Source: Gaiellaceae bacterium
GTDB taxonomy: Bacteria; Actinomycetota; Thermoleophilia; Gaiellales; Gaiellaceae
Length of the DNA: 64,000 bases
Direction of reading: 5' to 3'
Assembly: GCA_030446625.1 (NCBI GenBank)
Contig: JAUJMY010000008.1
Span: forward strand, 27,449 to 91,448
Below are positions 31,423 to 39,205 of the stretch, in pieces. The notes beneath the pieces are model-generated. The model was not told the origin of the DNA. It worked only from the letters and a program-made list of their open reading frames with translations, and made no database searches. The position numbers and the translations under genes are program-made. The first letter of the stretch is position 1; each line of letters opens with the position of its first letter.

Positions 31423-32745
31423 GTGGAACTGCCCCGATCAGGGCCCTACGTCGTCGTCGGCGCGGGAGTGCACGGCCTTTCGTCGGCATACCATCTGGCG
31501 CTGGAACTCGAGCAGCGCGGCGCTGGCTCGGGCGCGGACGTGATCGTTCTCGAGAAGAGCCGCATCGGCGCCGGCGCCTCCGGCATCGCCTGCGGCGTCG
31601 TGCGCAACTTCTACTTCTCGCCCGGGATCGCGGAGGTGATCCGCGCGTCGGTCGAGCTCTTCGAGACGGACCCGGAGGGCTTCGGCTACCACCCGGTCGG
31701 CTACATCGCAGCGGTTCCCGAGCTCCAGGCGGAGGAGTGTGTAGCGATCCAGCGCCGCCAGGCCGAGATCGGCTACCGCTCCGACGTCCTGCTGGGGGAG
31801 CGGCGGTGCCAGGAGTACATGGACGCGATCTTCCCCGACTGGGACGGCCGTGGCATCGAGGCGGTCCTGCACGAGCATCAGGGCGGCTGGGCGGTGACAC
31901 GGCAGACCGTCGAGAACCTCGCGCGGCTCGCGCGGGAGCGCGGCGTGCGGATCTACGAGGGCGTCGAGGTCACCGGGTTCGACCTGCACGAAGGCGTCGT
32001 CCAGGCTGTCGAAACGAGCGCCGGGAGCGTGCGCACGGACCTGGTCGTCGCGGGGCCGGGGCCCTGGGGTGGGCACCTGTGGCGCATGCTCGACCTCCCG
32101 CCGGAGGTGCGCGTCCGCAACAACGGGGACTTCGAGACGAAGCCGATCGTGACGTACTGGAAGCTCCAGGAAGGCGACTACTGGCTCGACGACGTCGAGC
32201 TCACGGACGCGCATGGAAACGAGCCGCCGGTGATCCACCTCGACCACGTCGAGCCGCTCGTCTCCGACCGCGACGGGCGCGAGCTCTACAGTGGCCACTG
32301 GGGGATCTACTACAAGACCGGCCGGCGCGGCTTCGGCGTCCAGGGGGGCGGCGTGCCGATCCCGCTCGGGACGGACGTCGAACTCGAGCCGTACGGGCCC
32401 GAGAATCCCGAGCACGTCGTCGGGGACGAATTCAGCGACGTGTTCACGTCCGGGCTCGCGCGCGCCCACGAGCGCTTCCGCGGCAAGGGTCGAGAGTGGC
32501 ATGTGGACCCGCACGGCGGGATCGGCGCGTTCACGCCGGACAACTACCCGATCGTCGATCTCGTGCGGCCGAACGCGTACCTGATCATGGACTCCAACCA
32601 CGGCTTCAAGATGATCGGGATGGGCAAGCTCGTCGCGAACGACATCCTCGGCGGCGGCGAGCCGCGGCTGGAGCCGTTCCGGCTCTCGCGCTACGAGGCC
32701 GGCGTGACGCACGCCGCCTCGCGGTCGCCGTACCCGTGGAACTAG
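31423..32745 (+). CDS. FAD-dependent oxidoreductase, DAO/sarcosine-oxidase-beta-like
   Basis: 440 residues from GTG. FAD-binding Rossmann motif VVVGAGVHGLSSAYHLALE near the N-terminus, then IVLEKSRIGAGASGIACGVV, where the covalent or near-FAD region sits, and a C-terminal DAO signature (FTPDNYPIVDLVRPNAYLIMDSNHGFKMIGMGKLVANDIL). It is longer than SoxB and diverges from the SoxB at 37.5-38.7 kb, so it probably oxidises a different N-methyl amino acid, for example dimethylglycine or another methylated amine (inference from context). First gene of a plus-strand operon with a GFA-like and a deacetylase-like protein. Confidence 0.85.
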   Translation: MELPRSGPYVVVGAGVHGLSSAYHLALELEQRGAGSGADVIVLEKSRIGAGASGIACGVVRNFYFSPGIAEVIRASVELFETDPEGFGYHPVGYIAAVPELQAEECVAIQRRQAEIGYRSDVLLGERRCQEYMDAIFPDWDGRGIEAVLHEHQGGWAVTRQTVENLARLARERGVRIYEGVEVTGFDLHEGVVQAVETSAGSVRTDLVVAGPGPWGGHLWRMLDLPPEVRVRNNGDFETKPIVTYWKLQEGDYWLDDVELTDAHGNEPPVIHLDHVEPLVSDRDGRELYSGHWGIYYKTGRRGFGVQGGGVPIPLGTDVELEPYGPENPEHVVGDEFSDVFTSGLARAHERFRGKGREWHVDPHGGIGAFTPDNYPIVDLVRPNAYLIMDSNHGFKMIGMGKLVANDILGGGEPRLEPFRLSRYEAGVTHAASRSPYPWN

Positions 32746-33146
32746 GCGGGCCGGCGCCGAGGCAGCCGCAAGGTGCATGTCTCTGCGGCGCGGTTCGCTA
32801 TCGCGTCGGCGGCTCGCTCAGGGACGTCGTCTTTTGCCACTGCACACGCTGCCGCCGGACGCACGGACACTTCGCCGCATACACGGCCTGCGCGCGCGCC
32901 GACCTCGAGTTGCTCGAGCGGCGGGGACTGCGGTGGTTCGAGCGCGACGGGACGAGGCGCGGGTTCTGCTCCGAGTGCGGCGCGAGCCTCTTCTGGGAGC
33001 GTGAGGGAAAGCAGGCGATCAGCATCGCCGCGGGTACGCTGACGGAGCCGACCGGCCTGCGGCCGAGCCGTCACATCTTCACGGCCGACGCCGGCGACTA
33101 CTACGTCATCGGTGACGACGCGCTCGAACAGCGTCCGGCCTCGTGA
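32736..33146 (+). CDS. GFA (Gfa/CENP-V) family zinc protein
   Basis: 136 residues from GTG, overlapping the oxidase end by 10 bp. Zinc cysteines in GACLCGAVRY, VVFCHCTRCRRTHGHF and GFCSECGASLFW, with the conserved phrase SECG-S/A-x-L-F-W and IFTADAGDYYVI. GFA proteins are related to glutathione-dependent formaldehyde-activating enzyme. Demethylating oxidases release formaldehyde when no THF acceptor is available, so a formaldehyde-handling role next to an N-demethylating oxidase makes sense, though activity of GFA homologues is often unproven. Confidence 0.88.
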   Translation: MELGGPAPRQPQGACLCGAVRYRVGGSLRDVVFCHCTRCRRTHGHFAAYTACARADLELLERRGLRWFERDGTRRGFCSECGASLFWEREGKQAISIAAGTLTEPTGLRPSRHIFTADAGDYYVIGDDALEQRPAS

Positions 33147-33179
33147 GACGCGCGCGCGAGCTGCGGTAGGGTCGCACGG

Positions 33180-34103
33180 ATGGCGTCGCCGCAGCGTGGC
33201 CCGGAGCGCGACTTCGTGGGCTACGGGCGCCGCACGCCGAAGGTCGTGTGGCCTGGCGGCGCGCTCGTCGCGGTCAATCTCGTCCTCGTCTACGAGGAGG
33301 GCGCGGAGTACTCGCTCCCGGACGGGGACGCTCGAAACGACGCCTGGGGCGAGACGGCGACCGAAGTGGACGCGAGCGTCCGCGACCTCGGCACCGAGAC
33401 GCACTACGAGTACGGCAGCCGCGCGGGCATCTGGCGCCTCGCGCGCCTCGCGGACCGCTTCGGCATCCCGGTCACGGTGTCCGCGTGCGCCGTCGCGCTC
33501 GAGCGGAATCCCGAGGTGGCGGAATGGATCGCCGAACGCGCGCACGACGTGCTCGGGCACGGCTGGCGCTGGACGGAGCCGTGGACGCTGACGCGGGAGG
33601 AGGAGCGCGAGGAGATCCGCCGTGCCGCCGACCTGCTGGAGCGGCTCGTCGGCGAGCGGCCGCTCGGCTGGAACGCGCGCACGTTCCCGAGCGTGCACAC
33701 GCGCGATCTCGTCGTCGAGGAGGGCGGCTTCGTCTACTACTCGGATCCCTGCAACGACGACCTCCCGTACTTCGTGCAGGTGGACGAGACGCCGCTCCTC
33801 GTCGTGCCGTATTCGAAGGTGTTGAACGACGCGCGCTATCTGATGGCGCCCTACTACTCGAGCCCGTCGGACTTCTTCGAGCAGTGCCGCCTCGCGCTCG
33901 ACTACCTGCTCGAGGAGGCCGAGGAGCACGGCGGCAGGATGATGACGGTCTGCGCCCACGCGCGGTGGAGCGGGCAGCCGGCTCGCGCCGCGGCCGTGCG
34001 CGACTTCGTCGCGTACGCGCGCGAGCAGCCGCGCGCGCGGTTCATGCGAAGGGTCGACATCGCGCGCTGGTGGCTCGACCACCACGCCGAGCTCGCCGGC
34101 TGA
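33180..34103 (+). CDS. Polysaccharide-deacetylase-fold amidohydrolase (PuuE/cytosine-allantoinase-like)
   Basis: 307 residues. N-terminus RDFVGYGRRTPKVVWPGGALVAVNLVLVYEEGAEYSLPDGD is the hallmark of the PuuE subfamily of NodB-fold hydrolases. The catalytic fold follows: HYEYGSRAGIWRLARLADRFGIPVTVSACAVALERNP, AHDVLGHGWRW and GWNARTFPSVHTRDL. Members hydrolyse allantoin or other cyclic/ureido amides rather than sugars. Here it is placed with N-methyl amine oxidation, so a methylated ureide or hydantoin (for example a creatinine-derived compound) is a reasonable guess. Ends 9 bp before the converging MmgE gene. Confidence 0.88.
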   Translation: MASPQRGPERDFVGYGRRTPKVVWPGGALVAVNLVLVYEEGAEYSLPDGDARNDAWGETATEVDASVRDLGTETHYEYGSRAGIWRLARLADRFGIPVTVSACAVALERNPEVAEWIAERAHDVLGHGWRWTEPWTLTREEEREEIRRAADLLERLVGERPLGWNARTFPSVHTRDLVVEEGGFVYYSDPCNDDLPYFVQVDETPLLVVPYSKVLNDARYLMAPYYSSPSDFFEQCRLALDYLLEEAEEHGGRMMTVCAHARWSGQPARAAAVRDFVAYAREQPRARFMRRVDIARWWLDHHAELAG

Positions 34104-34112
34104 CGCCGTCGC

Positions 34113-35396
34113 TCAGACGCGCGCGGGTTCGGCGACGCTCGCGCGCACGAGGCGTGCGAACGGCTCACTCGCGAGCGCCGTGGCGACGTCGGCGACCTTC
34201 GCCTCGACGATCTCCTCCCACCGCGCAGGGTCGTCGTCGGCGGGTGAATCGGCGCCGTCGGCAGCGACGGAGCTTCCGTCCCGCAGCTCCACCGTGACGT
34301 GCGCCAGCCGCCGTGCGGGGAACGGCTCGTCCATCGCCGCGTCGACCTCGACCTCCACACGCGTCGCGAGTCCGCGCGCGAGCGGGTCGTGCAGTCCAGG
34401 CTCGACGATGCTGGCGACCGTGTACTCCCCGTGCGCGAGCGCGTACGCCACCGGCCAGACCAGGCTGTACTGTGCTTCCTCCGTCCTCTCCGGCACTCCC
34501 CTCGCAAGAGCCGCGGCCGCCGCGAACGTGCGGACGCGGACACGGGCGATGCCGTCGGGCCGGAAGTCGTGGGCTCGGCGGAGCCGGAGCGCGGCCGCGA
34601 GCGCGGCATCCGTCCACTTGCAGCACGGGAACTCCTTCACGTAGACCTCGAGCACGCGCCACGTGCGCGCAAGGGAGCTCACGTCGGCGTGATCCAAGAA
34701 GCTCCCCGCGAGCGCCGTGAAGCCGCCGTGTGCGAGCAGCGCGGACGAGACGCCGACGTATGCGCCCCACCCGCACGCATCCTTCGTCATCGCCGGGTCC
34801 GCGACCGACCGCATGATCGGGGCGATCGGCGCGTGGTACTCCGCGAGGCCGAGCGCGTGGCGAGTCTGAGCCGGGTCGAGGTCGAGCAGCCGCGCCGCGG
34901 CGGCCGCCGCTGCGATCCCACCCCAGGCGCCGGACGCGTGGTACTCGGCGGCGCGCGCATGGAGATCGAGCCCCGCGCGGACGCCGATCTCGTACCCGAC
35001 GGCGACGGCAGCGAGAAAGTCGTCGTCGCTCGCGTCCACGCGTTCGGCGACGGCGAGCGCGCCGGGAATCACGACCGCTCCCGGATGACCCTTCACGAGT
35101 CGGTGTCCATCGTCGAAGTCGAGCGCGTTGGCGAGCACGCCGTTCGCGAACGCCGCACCCGCCGCGGCTGCGCGGCGACCGTCGCAGAGGAGCGTCGCCT
35201 CGTCTCCGCCGTGCTCGGCCGCGTATGCAGCTGCCACGCGCGCCGACGGCGTCGGGGCGGCTGCGGCCGAGACAGCCGCTAGGTCGCGGAGCAGCAACCT
35301 CACGTGCCTCTGCACGCCCTCCGGAACGTCGTTCCACGCGAGTCCGCGGATGAAGTCGATCGCTGCGAACCCGCCCGCTTCGTCCGGCCGCGTCAT
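34113..35396 (-). CDS. MmgE/PrpD family protein
   Basis: 427 residues. Family blocks seen: FIRGLAWNDVPEGVQRHVRLLLRDLAAVSAA, FANGVLANALDFDDGHR and GHPGAVVIPGALAVAERVDAS. Also YHASGAWGGIAAAAAAARLLDLDP, YHAPIAPIMRSVADPAMTKDACGWGAYVG and VKEFPCCKWTDAALAAALRLR. PrpD members dehydrate 2-methylcitrate, and relatives include aconitate decarboxylase and iminodisuccinate epimerase. Last gene of the sox operon, coupled by a 4-bp overlap to the cyclohydrolase-like gene. Exact substrate unknown. Confidence 0.9.
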   Translation of the reverse strand: MTRPDEAGGFAAIDFIRGLAWNDVPEGVQRHVRLLLRDLAAVSAAAAPTPSARVAAAYAAEHGGDEATLLCDGRRAAAAGAAFANGVLANALDFDDGHRLVKGHPGAVVIPGALAVAERVDASDDDFLAAVAVGYEIGVRAGLDLHARAAEYHASGAWGGIAAAAAAARLLDLDPAQTRHALGLAEYHAPIAPIMRSVADPAMTKDACGWGAYVGVSSALLAHGGFTALAGSFLDHADVSSLARTWRVLEVYVKEFPCCKWTDAALAAALRLRRAHDFRPDGIARVRVRTFAAAAALARGVPERTEEAQYSLVWPVAYALAHGEYTVASIVEPGLHDPLARGLATRVEVEVDAAMDEPFPARRLAHVTVELRDGSSVAADGADSPADDDPARWEEIVEAKVADVATALASEPFARLVRASVAEPARV

Positions 35397-35851
35397 GTTG
35401 CTCCGCCTCCGCCGGGGGCGTTCGCGCGGATGAGCTCCTCCGCGCTCCGGCGAACCGCAGCGGTGAGTTCGAGCGCGGTCCGAACATCCGCGCGGAGCGC
35501 CGGCTTCGCGCGCTCGAGCAGCGAAGACGCGACGCGCTGCGTGTCGGCGGCGGCGTCATCGACGTCGCGCAGCACCTCCGAGGCGCGTGCGAGCGCCGCG
35601 GTACGCTCCTCTCCCTCCGAGGCGAGGACAAGGGCGTATGCGTCGGCGTCGGCGTCCGCCAGGGGGAGTGCGCGGCGCCTCAGCCCAGCCGCCGCCGCGG
35701 CGATCTCGGTCGCGCCCGAGCGCCTCGCCGCGAGCTCCGTGAGCGCCGCCGCCATCGCGACCGTGACGGCGAGGGCGGACCCGCCCGCGGGCCCGGGAGG
35801 ATCCGCGGCGAGATCGTCGACGAACGCTGCGACCGGCGCCGACCCGGTCAA
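35393..35851 (-). CDS. Cyclodeaminase/methenyl-THF cyclohydrolase (FchA)-like protein
   Basis: 152 residues from TTG, overlapping the Fhs stop (TTGA). DDLAADPPGPAGGSALAVTVAMAAALTELAARRSG is the N-terminal signature of the FTCD-cyclodeaminase/FchA family (P-x-P-G-G-G-S/A). The remaining helices (LPLADADADAYALVLA, ALELTAAVRRSAEELIRANA) fit, although family members are usually nearer 200 residues. In anaerobes FchA hydrolyses methenyl-THF to formyl-THF beside Fhs. Here, next to Fhs and sarcosine oxidase, the same step in C1 oxidation is the most likely role. Confidence 0.75.
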   Translation of the reverse strand: MTGSAPVAAFVDDLAADPPGPAGGSALAVTVAMAAALTELAARRSGATEIAAAAAGLRRRALPLADADADAYALVLASEGEERTAALARASEVLRDVDDAAADTQRVASSLLERAKPALRADVRTALELTAAVRRSAEELIRANAPGGGGAT

Positions 35852-37515
35852 AAGAGCCCGACGGTCCGACCGTTTGCGTCGATGTCGACGGTGAACGCCG
35901 CGGGGCGCTCAGCGAGGCCGGGCATCGTCTGCATGTCGCCGCACAGCGGGACGAGCCAGCCGGCGCCCGTGTACGCGCGGATGTCCCGGACGGTGACCGT
36001 GAAGTCCGTCGGTGCGTTGAGGAGCGCGGCATCGTGCGAGAGCGAGAGGTGCGTCTTCGCCATGCAGATCGGAAAGGGGCCGAGGCCCGCGGCCGCGTGC
36101 GCCTCCGCCTTCTCCTTCGCCGTCTTCAACAGGAAGATCCCCTCGGCGCCGTAGACGCGCGTCGCGATCGCTTCGATCTTCGTCTCGATCGGCGCATCGT
36201 CGGAATAGGTGTAGTCGAACGACGGGGCCTCGCGCGTCGCGTCCACTACCGCCTCCGCGAGTGCCGCCGCGCCGGCGCCGCCGCGTTCGAACGCCTCGTT
36301 CACCTCCGCGGCGTAGGCCCCGTAGTCGAGTGCGAGCCGGCGGACGAGCTCGATCTCCTCCTCGGAATCGCCGGGGAAGCGGTTGACCGCGACGACGGCG
36401 TTGAGGCCGAACCGCCTCACGTTCTCCAGGTGGCGGTGCATGTTCGCCGCCCCAAGCTCGATCGCGTCGAGGCCGCCGTACGGGTCGCCGCCGTGGTGCT
36501 TCAGCGCGCGGACGGTGGCCACGAGCACGATGCCGCTCGGCGCCAGACCGCCGAGCCGGCAGACGATGTTCAGAAACTTCTCCATCCCCATGTCCGAGCC
36601 GAAGCCGCTCTCGGTCACGACGTAGTCGCCGAGCTTCAGGCCGACGAGATCGGCGACGAGCGAGTTGTTGCCGTGAGCGATGTTGGCGAACGGGCCTGTA
36701 TGCACGATCGCGGGTTGACCCTCGATCGTCTGGACGAGGTTCGGCTTCAGCGCGTCCTTCAGGAGCACTGCCATCGCGCCGGCCGCGCTCAGCTGCTCGG
36801 CCGTGACCGACTCGCCTGCGAACGTGTGGCCGACGGTGATCGCGCCGAGCCGGCGGCGGAGATCGAACAGGTCGCGCGAGATCGCGACGACCGCCATCAC
36901 CTCCGAGGCCGCGGTGATGTCGAAGCCGGTCTCGCGCACGTAGCCGTTCGCGCGCCCGCCGAGCCCGATCACAATCTGACGGAGGGCACGGTCGTTCATG
37001 TCGACGCAGCGCCGCCACGTGATCGACAGGGGATCGATTCCGAGCTCGTTCCCGTGGAGGATGTGGGCGTCGAGCATCGCTGCGAGCAGGTTGTTCGCGG
37101 CTCCGATCGCGTGGATGTCGCCGGTCAGGTGCAGGTTGAGGTCCTCCATCGGGAGCACCTGCGCGTACCCGCCGCCCGCGGCGCCGCCCTTGATCCCGAA
37201 CACGGGGCCTACGGAAGCCTCGCGCAGGCAGAGCACCGGCCGCTTCCCGATCGCGCCGAGGCCCTGCGTCAGCGAGACCGACGTCGTCGTCTTGCCCTCG
37301 CCAGCCTTCGTGGGCGTGATCGCCGTGACGCAGATCAGCTTCCCGTCCGAGGCGGAGCGCAGCCGGTCGATGACCGAGAGCTCGATCTTGGCCTTGTGCC
37401 GGCCGTAGAGCTCGTACTCGTCCGGCTGGAGGCCAGCCTCCTCGGCGATCGCGCCGATCGGACGCAAGCGTGCCGCCTGCGCGATCTCGAGACTCGACGG
37501 GATCTCCGTTCGCAT
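35848..37515 (-). CDS. fhs: Formate-tetrahydrofolate ligase
   Basis: 555 residues, normal length. TPTKAGEGKTTTSVSLTQGLGAIGKR is the nucleotide-binding signature. Other hallmark blocks: CLREASVGPVFGIKGGAAGGGYAQV, LHLTGDIHAIGAANNLLAAMLDAH, GIDPLSITWRR, HTGPFANIAHGNNS and ESGFGSDMGMEKFLNI. Reversible: formate + THF + ATP to 10-formyl-THF. In this catabolic context the reverse direction would yield ATP and formate for the NAD formate dehydrogenase. Translationally overlaps soxB upstream (TGATG) and the cyclohydrolase-like gene downstream. Confidence 0.97.
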   Translation of the reverse strand: MRTEIPSSLEIAQAARLRPIGAIAEEAGLQPDEYELYGRHKAKIELSVIDRLRSASDGKLICVTAITPTKAGEGKTTTSVSLTQGLGAIGKRPVLCLREASVGPVFGIKGGAAGGGYAQVLPMEDLNLHLTGDIHAIGAANNLLAAMLDAHILHGNELGIDPLSITWRRCVDMNDRALRQIVIGLGGRANGYVRETGFDITAASEVMAVVAISRDLFDLRRRLGAITVGHTFAGESVTAEQLSAAGAMAVLLKDALKPNLVQTIEGQPAIVHTGPFANIAHGNNSLVADLVGLKLGDYVVTESGFGSDMGMEKFLNIVCRLGGLAPSGIVLVATVRALKHHGGDPYGGLDAIELGAANMHRHLENVRRFGLNAVVAVNRFPGDSEEEIELVRRLALDYGAYAAEVNEAFERGGAGAAALAEAVVDATREAPSFDYTYSDDAPIETKIEAIATRVYGAEGIFLLKTAKEKAEAHAAAGLGPFPICMAKTHLSLSHDAALLNAPTDFTVTVRDIRAYTGAGWLVPLCGDMQTMPGLAERPAAFTVDIDANGRTVGLF

Positions 37516-38729
37516 CAGTGCGAGACGGCCGCGGCCGCGAGCTCCGACACGAGCGTGTCGGTGTAGAAGCGCTCGAGGGTGAATGGTGCGATCAGCTCCG
37601 GCGTCCGCCCGGTCGAGATCAGCTCGGCGAGCGTCGTGCCCACGATCGGCGCGGCCTTGAAGCCGTACGTCCCCCACCCGGCCGAGACCACGAAGCCGTC
37701 CACCTCGGTCACCCCGAGGATCGGGCTGTAGTCGGGACTGAGGTCGCAGAGCCCTGTCCACTGGCGGAGGACGGAGACGTTCTCCAGCTGCGGGAAGAGC
37801 TCCAGCACGTGCCTGGCCGAGTATTCGAGGAAAGGGAAGGTGCTGGTGCCGCGGTAGGTCGTGTAGGGCTCGATCTCGGCGCCGATCAGGATCTCGCCGC
37901 GGTCCGTCTGCGAGACGTACACGTGCATCTGCGACGAGACGACGATCACGTCGAGGAACGGCTTCAGCGGCTCCGTAACGAACGCCTGGAGGATGTGCGT
38001 CGTGATTGGGAGCCGGACGTCCGCGAGGTCGGCGACGAGCGTCGACCAGCCGGCCGTGGCGCTCACGATGGTGTCGCACTCGATGTCGCCGCGCGTCGTC
38101 CGAACCCCTGTCACGCGGCCGTTCGAGCGCTCGATCCCGGTGACCTCCGTGTACGGATGGATCTCCACACCGCCGCGATCGGCGCCGCGGGCGAGCCCCC
38201 AGACGACGGCGTCGTGGCGGATGATCCCGCCGCGCGGGTGGTAGAGAGCGCCGAGGATCGGCCACGTCACGTCGTGCGACAGGTCGAGCTCCGGGCAGAG
38301 ACGCGCGACCTCGGGCGGCCCGACGACTCGGCTGTCGATCCCGAGCAGCTGGTTGACCTCCGCGCGCTCGGTCATCGTGATCAGGGCCCGGTCGCTGTGC
38401 GCCAGGGTCAGGTGGCCCTGCTGTGAGAAGAGCAGGTTGAAGTCGAGCTCGCGCGAGAGGCGCTCGTAGAGCTCGACGCTCCGCTGGTAGAAGCGCGCGC
38501 CCTCGGGCGTCCGGTAGTTCGAGCGGACGATCGTCGTGTTGCGCCCGGCGGCTCCCGAGCCGATGTAGCTCTGCTCCAGCACCGCGACGTTCGTGATCCC
38601 GTGGTTCTTCGCGAGGTAGTACGCCGTCGCCAGGCCGTGCGAGCCGCCGCCCACGATCACGACGTCGTAGCGGTCCTTGAGCTCGCCGCGCGGCCGCCAC
38701 ATGCGTCGCGTGCGGAAGATGTCCCTCAC
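37515..38729 (-). CDS. soxB: Sarcosine oxidase beta subunit (SoxB)
   Basis: 404 residues from GTG overlapping the soxG stop. FAD motif DVVIVGGGSHGLATAYYLA, then VLEQSYIGSGAAGRNTTIVRSNY, where the H/R-x-N segment flanks the flavin. PRGGIIRHDAVVWGLAR and the C-terminal LSPDYSPILGVTEVDGFVVSAGWGTYGFKAAPIVGTTLAELI are typical of SoxB. Together with alpha, gamma and delta it makes the heterotetramer that oxidises sarcosine to glycine, with the methyl group passed to THF as methylene-THF. Confidence 0.95.
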   Translation of the reverse strand: MRDIFRTRRMWRPRGELKDRYDVVIVGGGSHGLATAYYLAKNHGITNVAVLEQSYIGSGAAGRNTTIVRSNYRTPEGARFYQRSVELYERLSRELDFNLLFSQQGHLTLAHSDRALITMTERAEVNQLLGIDSRVVGPPEVARLCPELDLSHDVTWPILGALYHPRGGIIRHDAVVWGLARGADRGGVEIHPYTEVTGIERSNGRVTGVRTTRGDIECDTIVSATAGWSTLVADLADVRLPITTHILQAFVTEPLKPFLDVIVVSSQMHVYVSQTDRGEILIGAEIEPYTTYRGTSTFPFLEYSARHVLELFPQLENVSVLRQWTGLCDLSPDYSPILGVTEVDGFVVSAGWGTYGFKAAPIVGTTLAELISTGRTPELIAPFTLERFYTDTLVSELAAAAVSH

Positions 38730-39205
38730 GCGAGCCCTGCCGCCGCGTCGAGGACGACCGCACCGACATGATCGGCGTACTCCTGCGGAAAGAAGATCCG
38801 GAACGCATCGCCGTCCCGCAGCACGGTCGCTGGTACGTGCGCGACCGCGCCGGCCGCGGGCAGCGCGTCGAGGTCGAGGTCGGCCAGCCTGCGCATCAGC
38901 CGCTCGCCGCGTACCTCGAGCCCCGCAAGGGCGGCGCTCATGTCGACGACTCGCTCGCCGAGCTCGCCGCGCACGCGCTCCACGTCGGCCGCCGCGCAAA
39001 GCACGAGTGCCCGATCCGGGGCGACGCGGACGACCTCCACGCCGGGGGGCGCGCCCACGTCGCCGTGGACGTGGAGCTTCCCCGTGCGGGAGAGATCGCG
39101 GATGCCGGGCGGCGCGTCCCGCAGAGCGCGTTCGAGCGGTGAGCGCCAACGGGGCTCGAACCCGTCCGCAGGAGCGAGCTCGACGGCGAGAAAGTCCCTG
39201 CTCAC
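38726..39205 (-). CDS. soxG: Sarcosine oxidase gamma subunit (SoxG)
   Basis: 159 residues from GTG, coupled by 4-bp overlaps on both sides. SoxG sequences are weakly conserved; here RSPLERALRDAPPGIRDLSRTGKLHVHG resembles the GcvT-like fold of the gamma subunit, with the ending RIFFPQEYADHVGAVVLDAAAG. Assignment relies on size and position between soxA and soxB as well as sequence. Confidence 0.85.
   Translation of the reverse strand: MSRDFLAVELAPADGFEPRWRSPLERALRDAPPGIRDLSRTGKLHVHGDVGAPPGVEVVRVAPDRALVLCAAADVERVRGELGERVVDMSAALAGLEVRGERLMRRLADLDLDALPAAGAVAHVPATVLRDGDAFRIFFPQEYADHVGAVVLDAAAGLA

Noticed and set aside
34165..35631. 488-residue minus-strand frame overlapping MmgE
   Set aside because: Arginine-rich, no family; the MmgE and cyclohydrolase frames explain the DNA.
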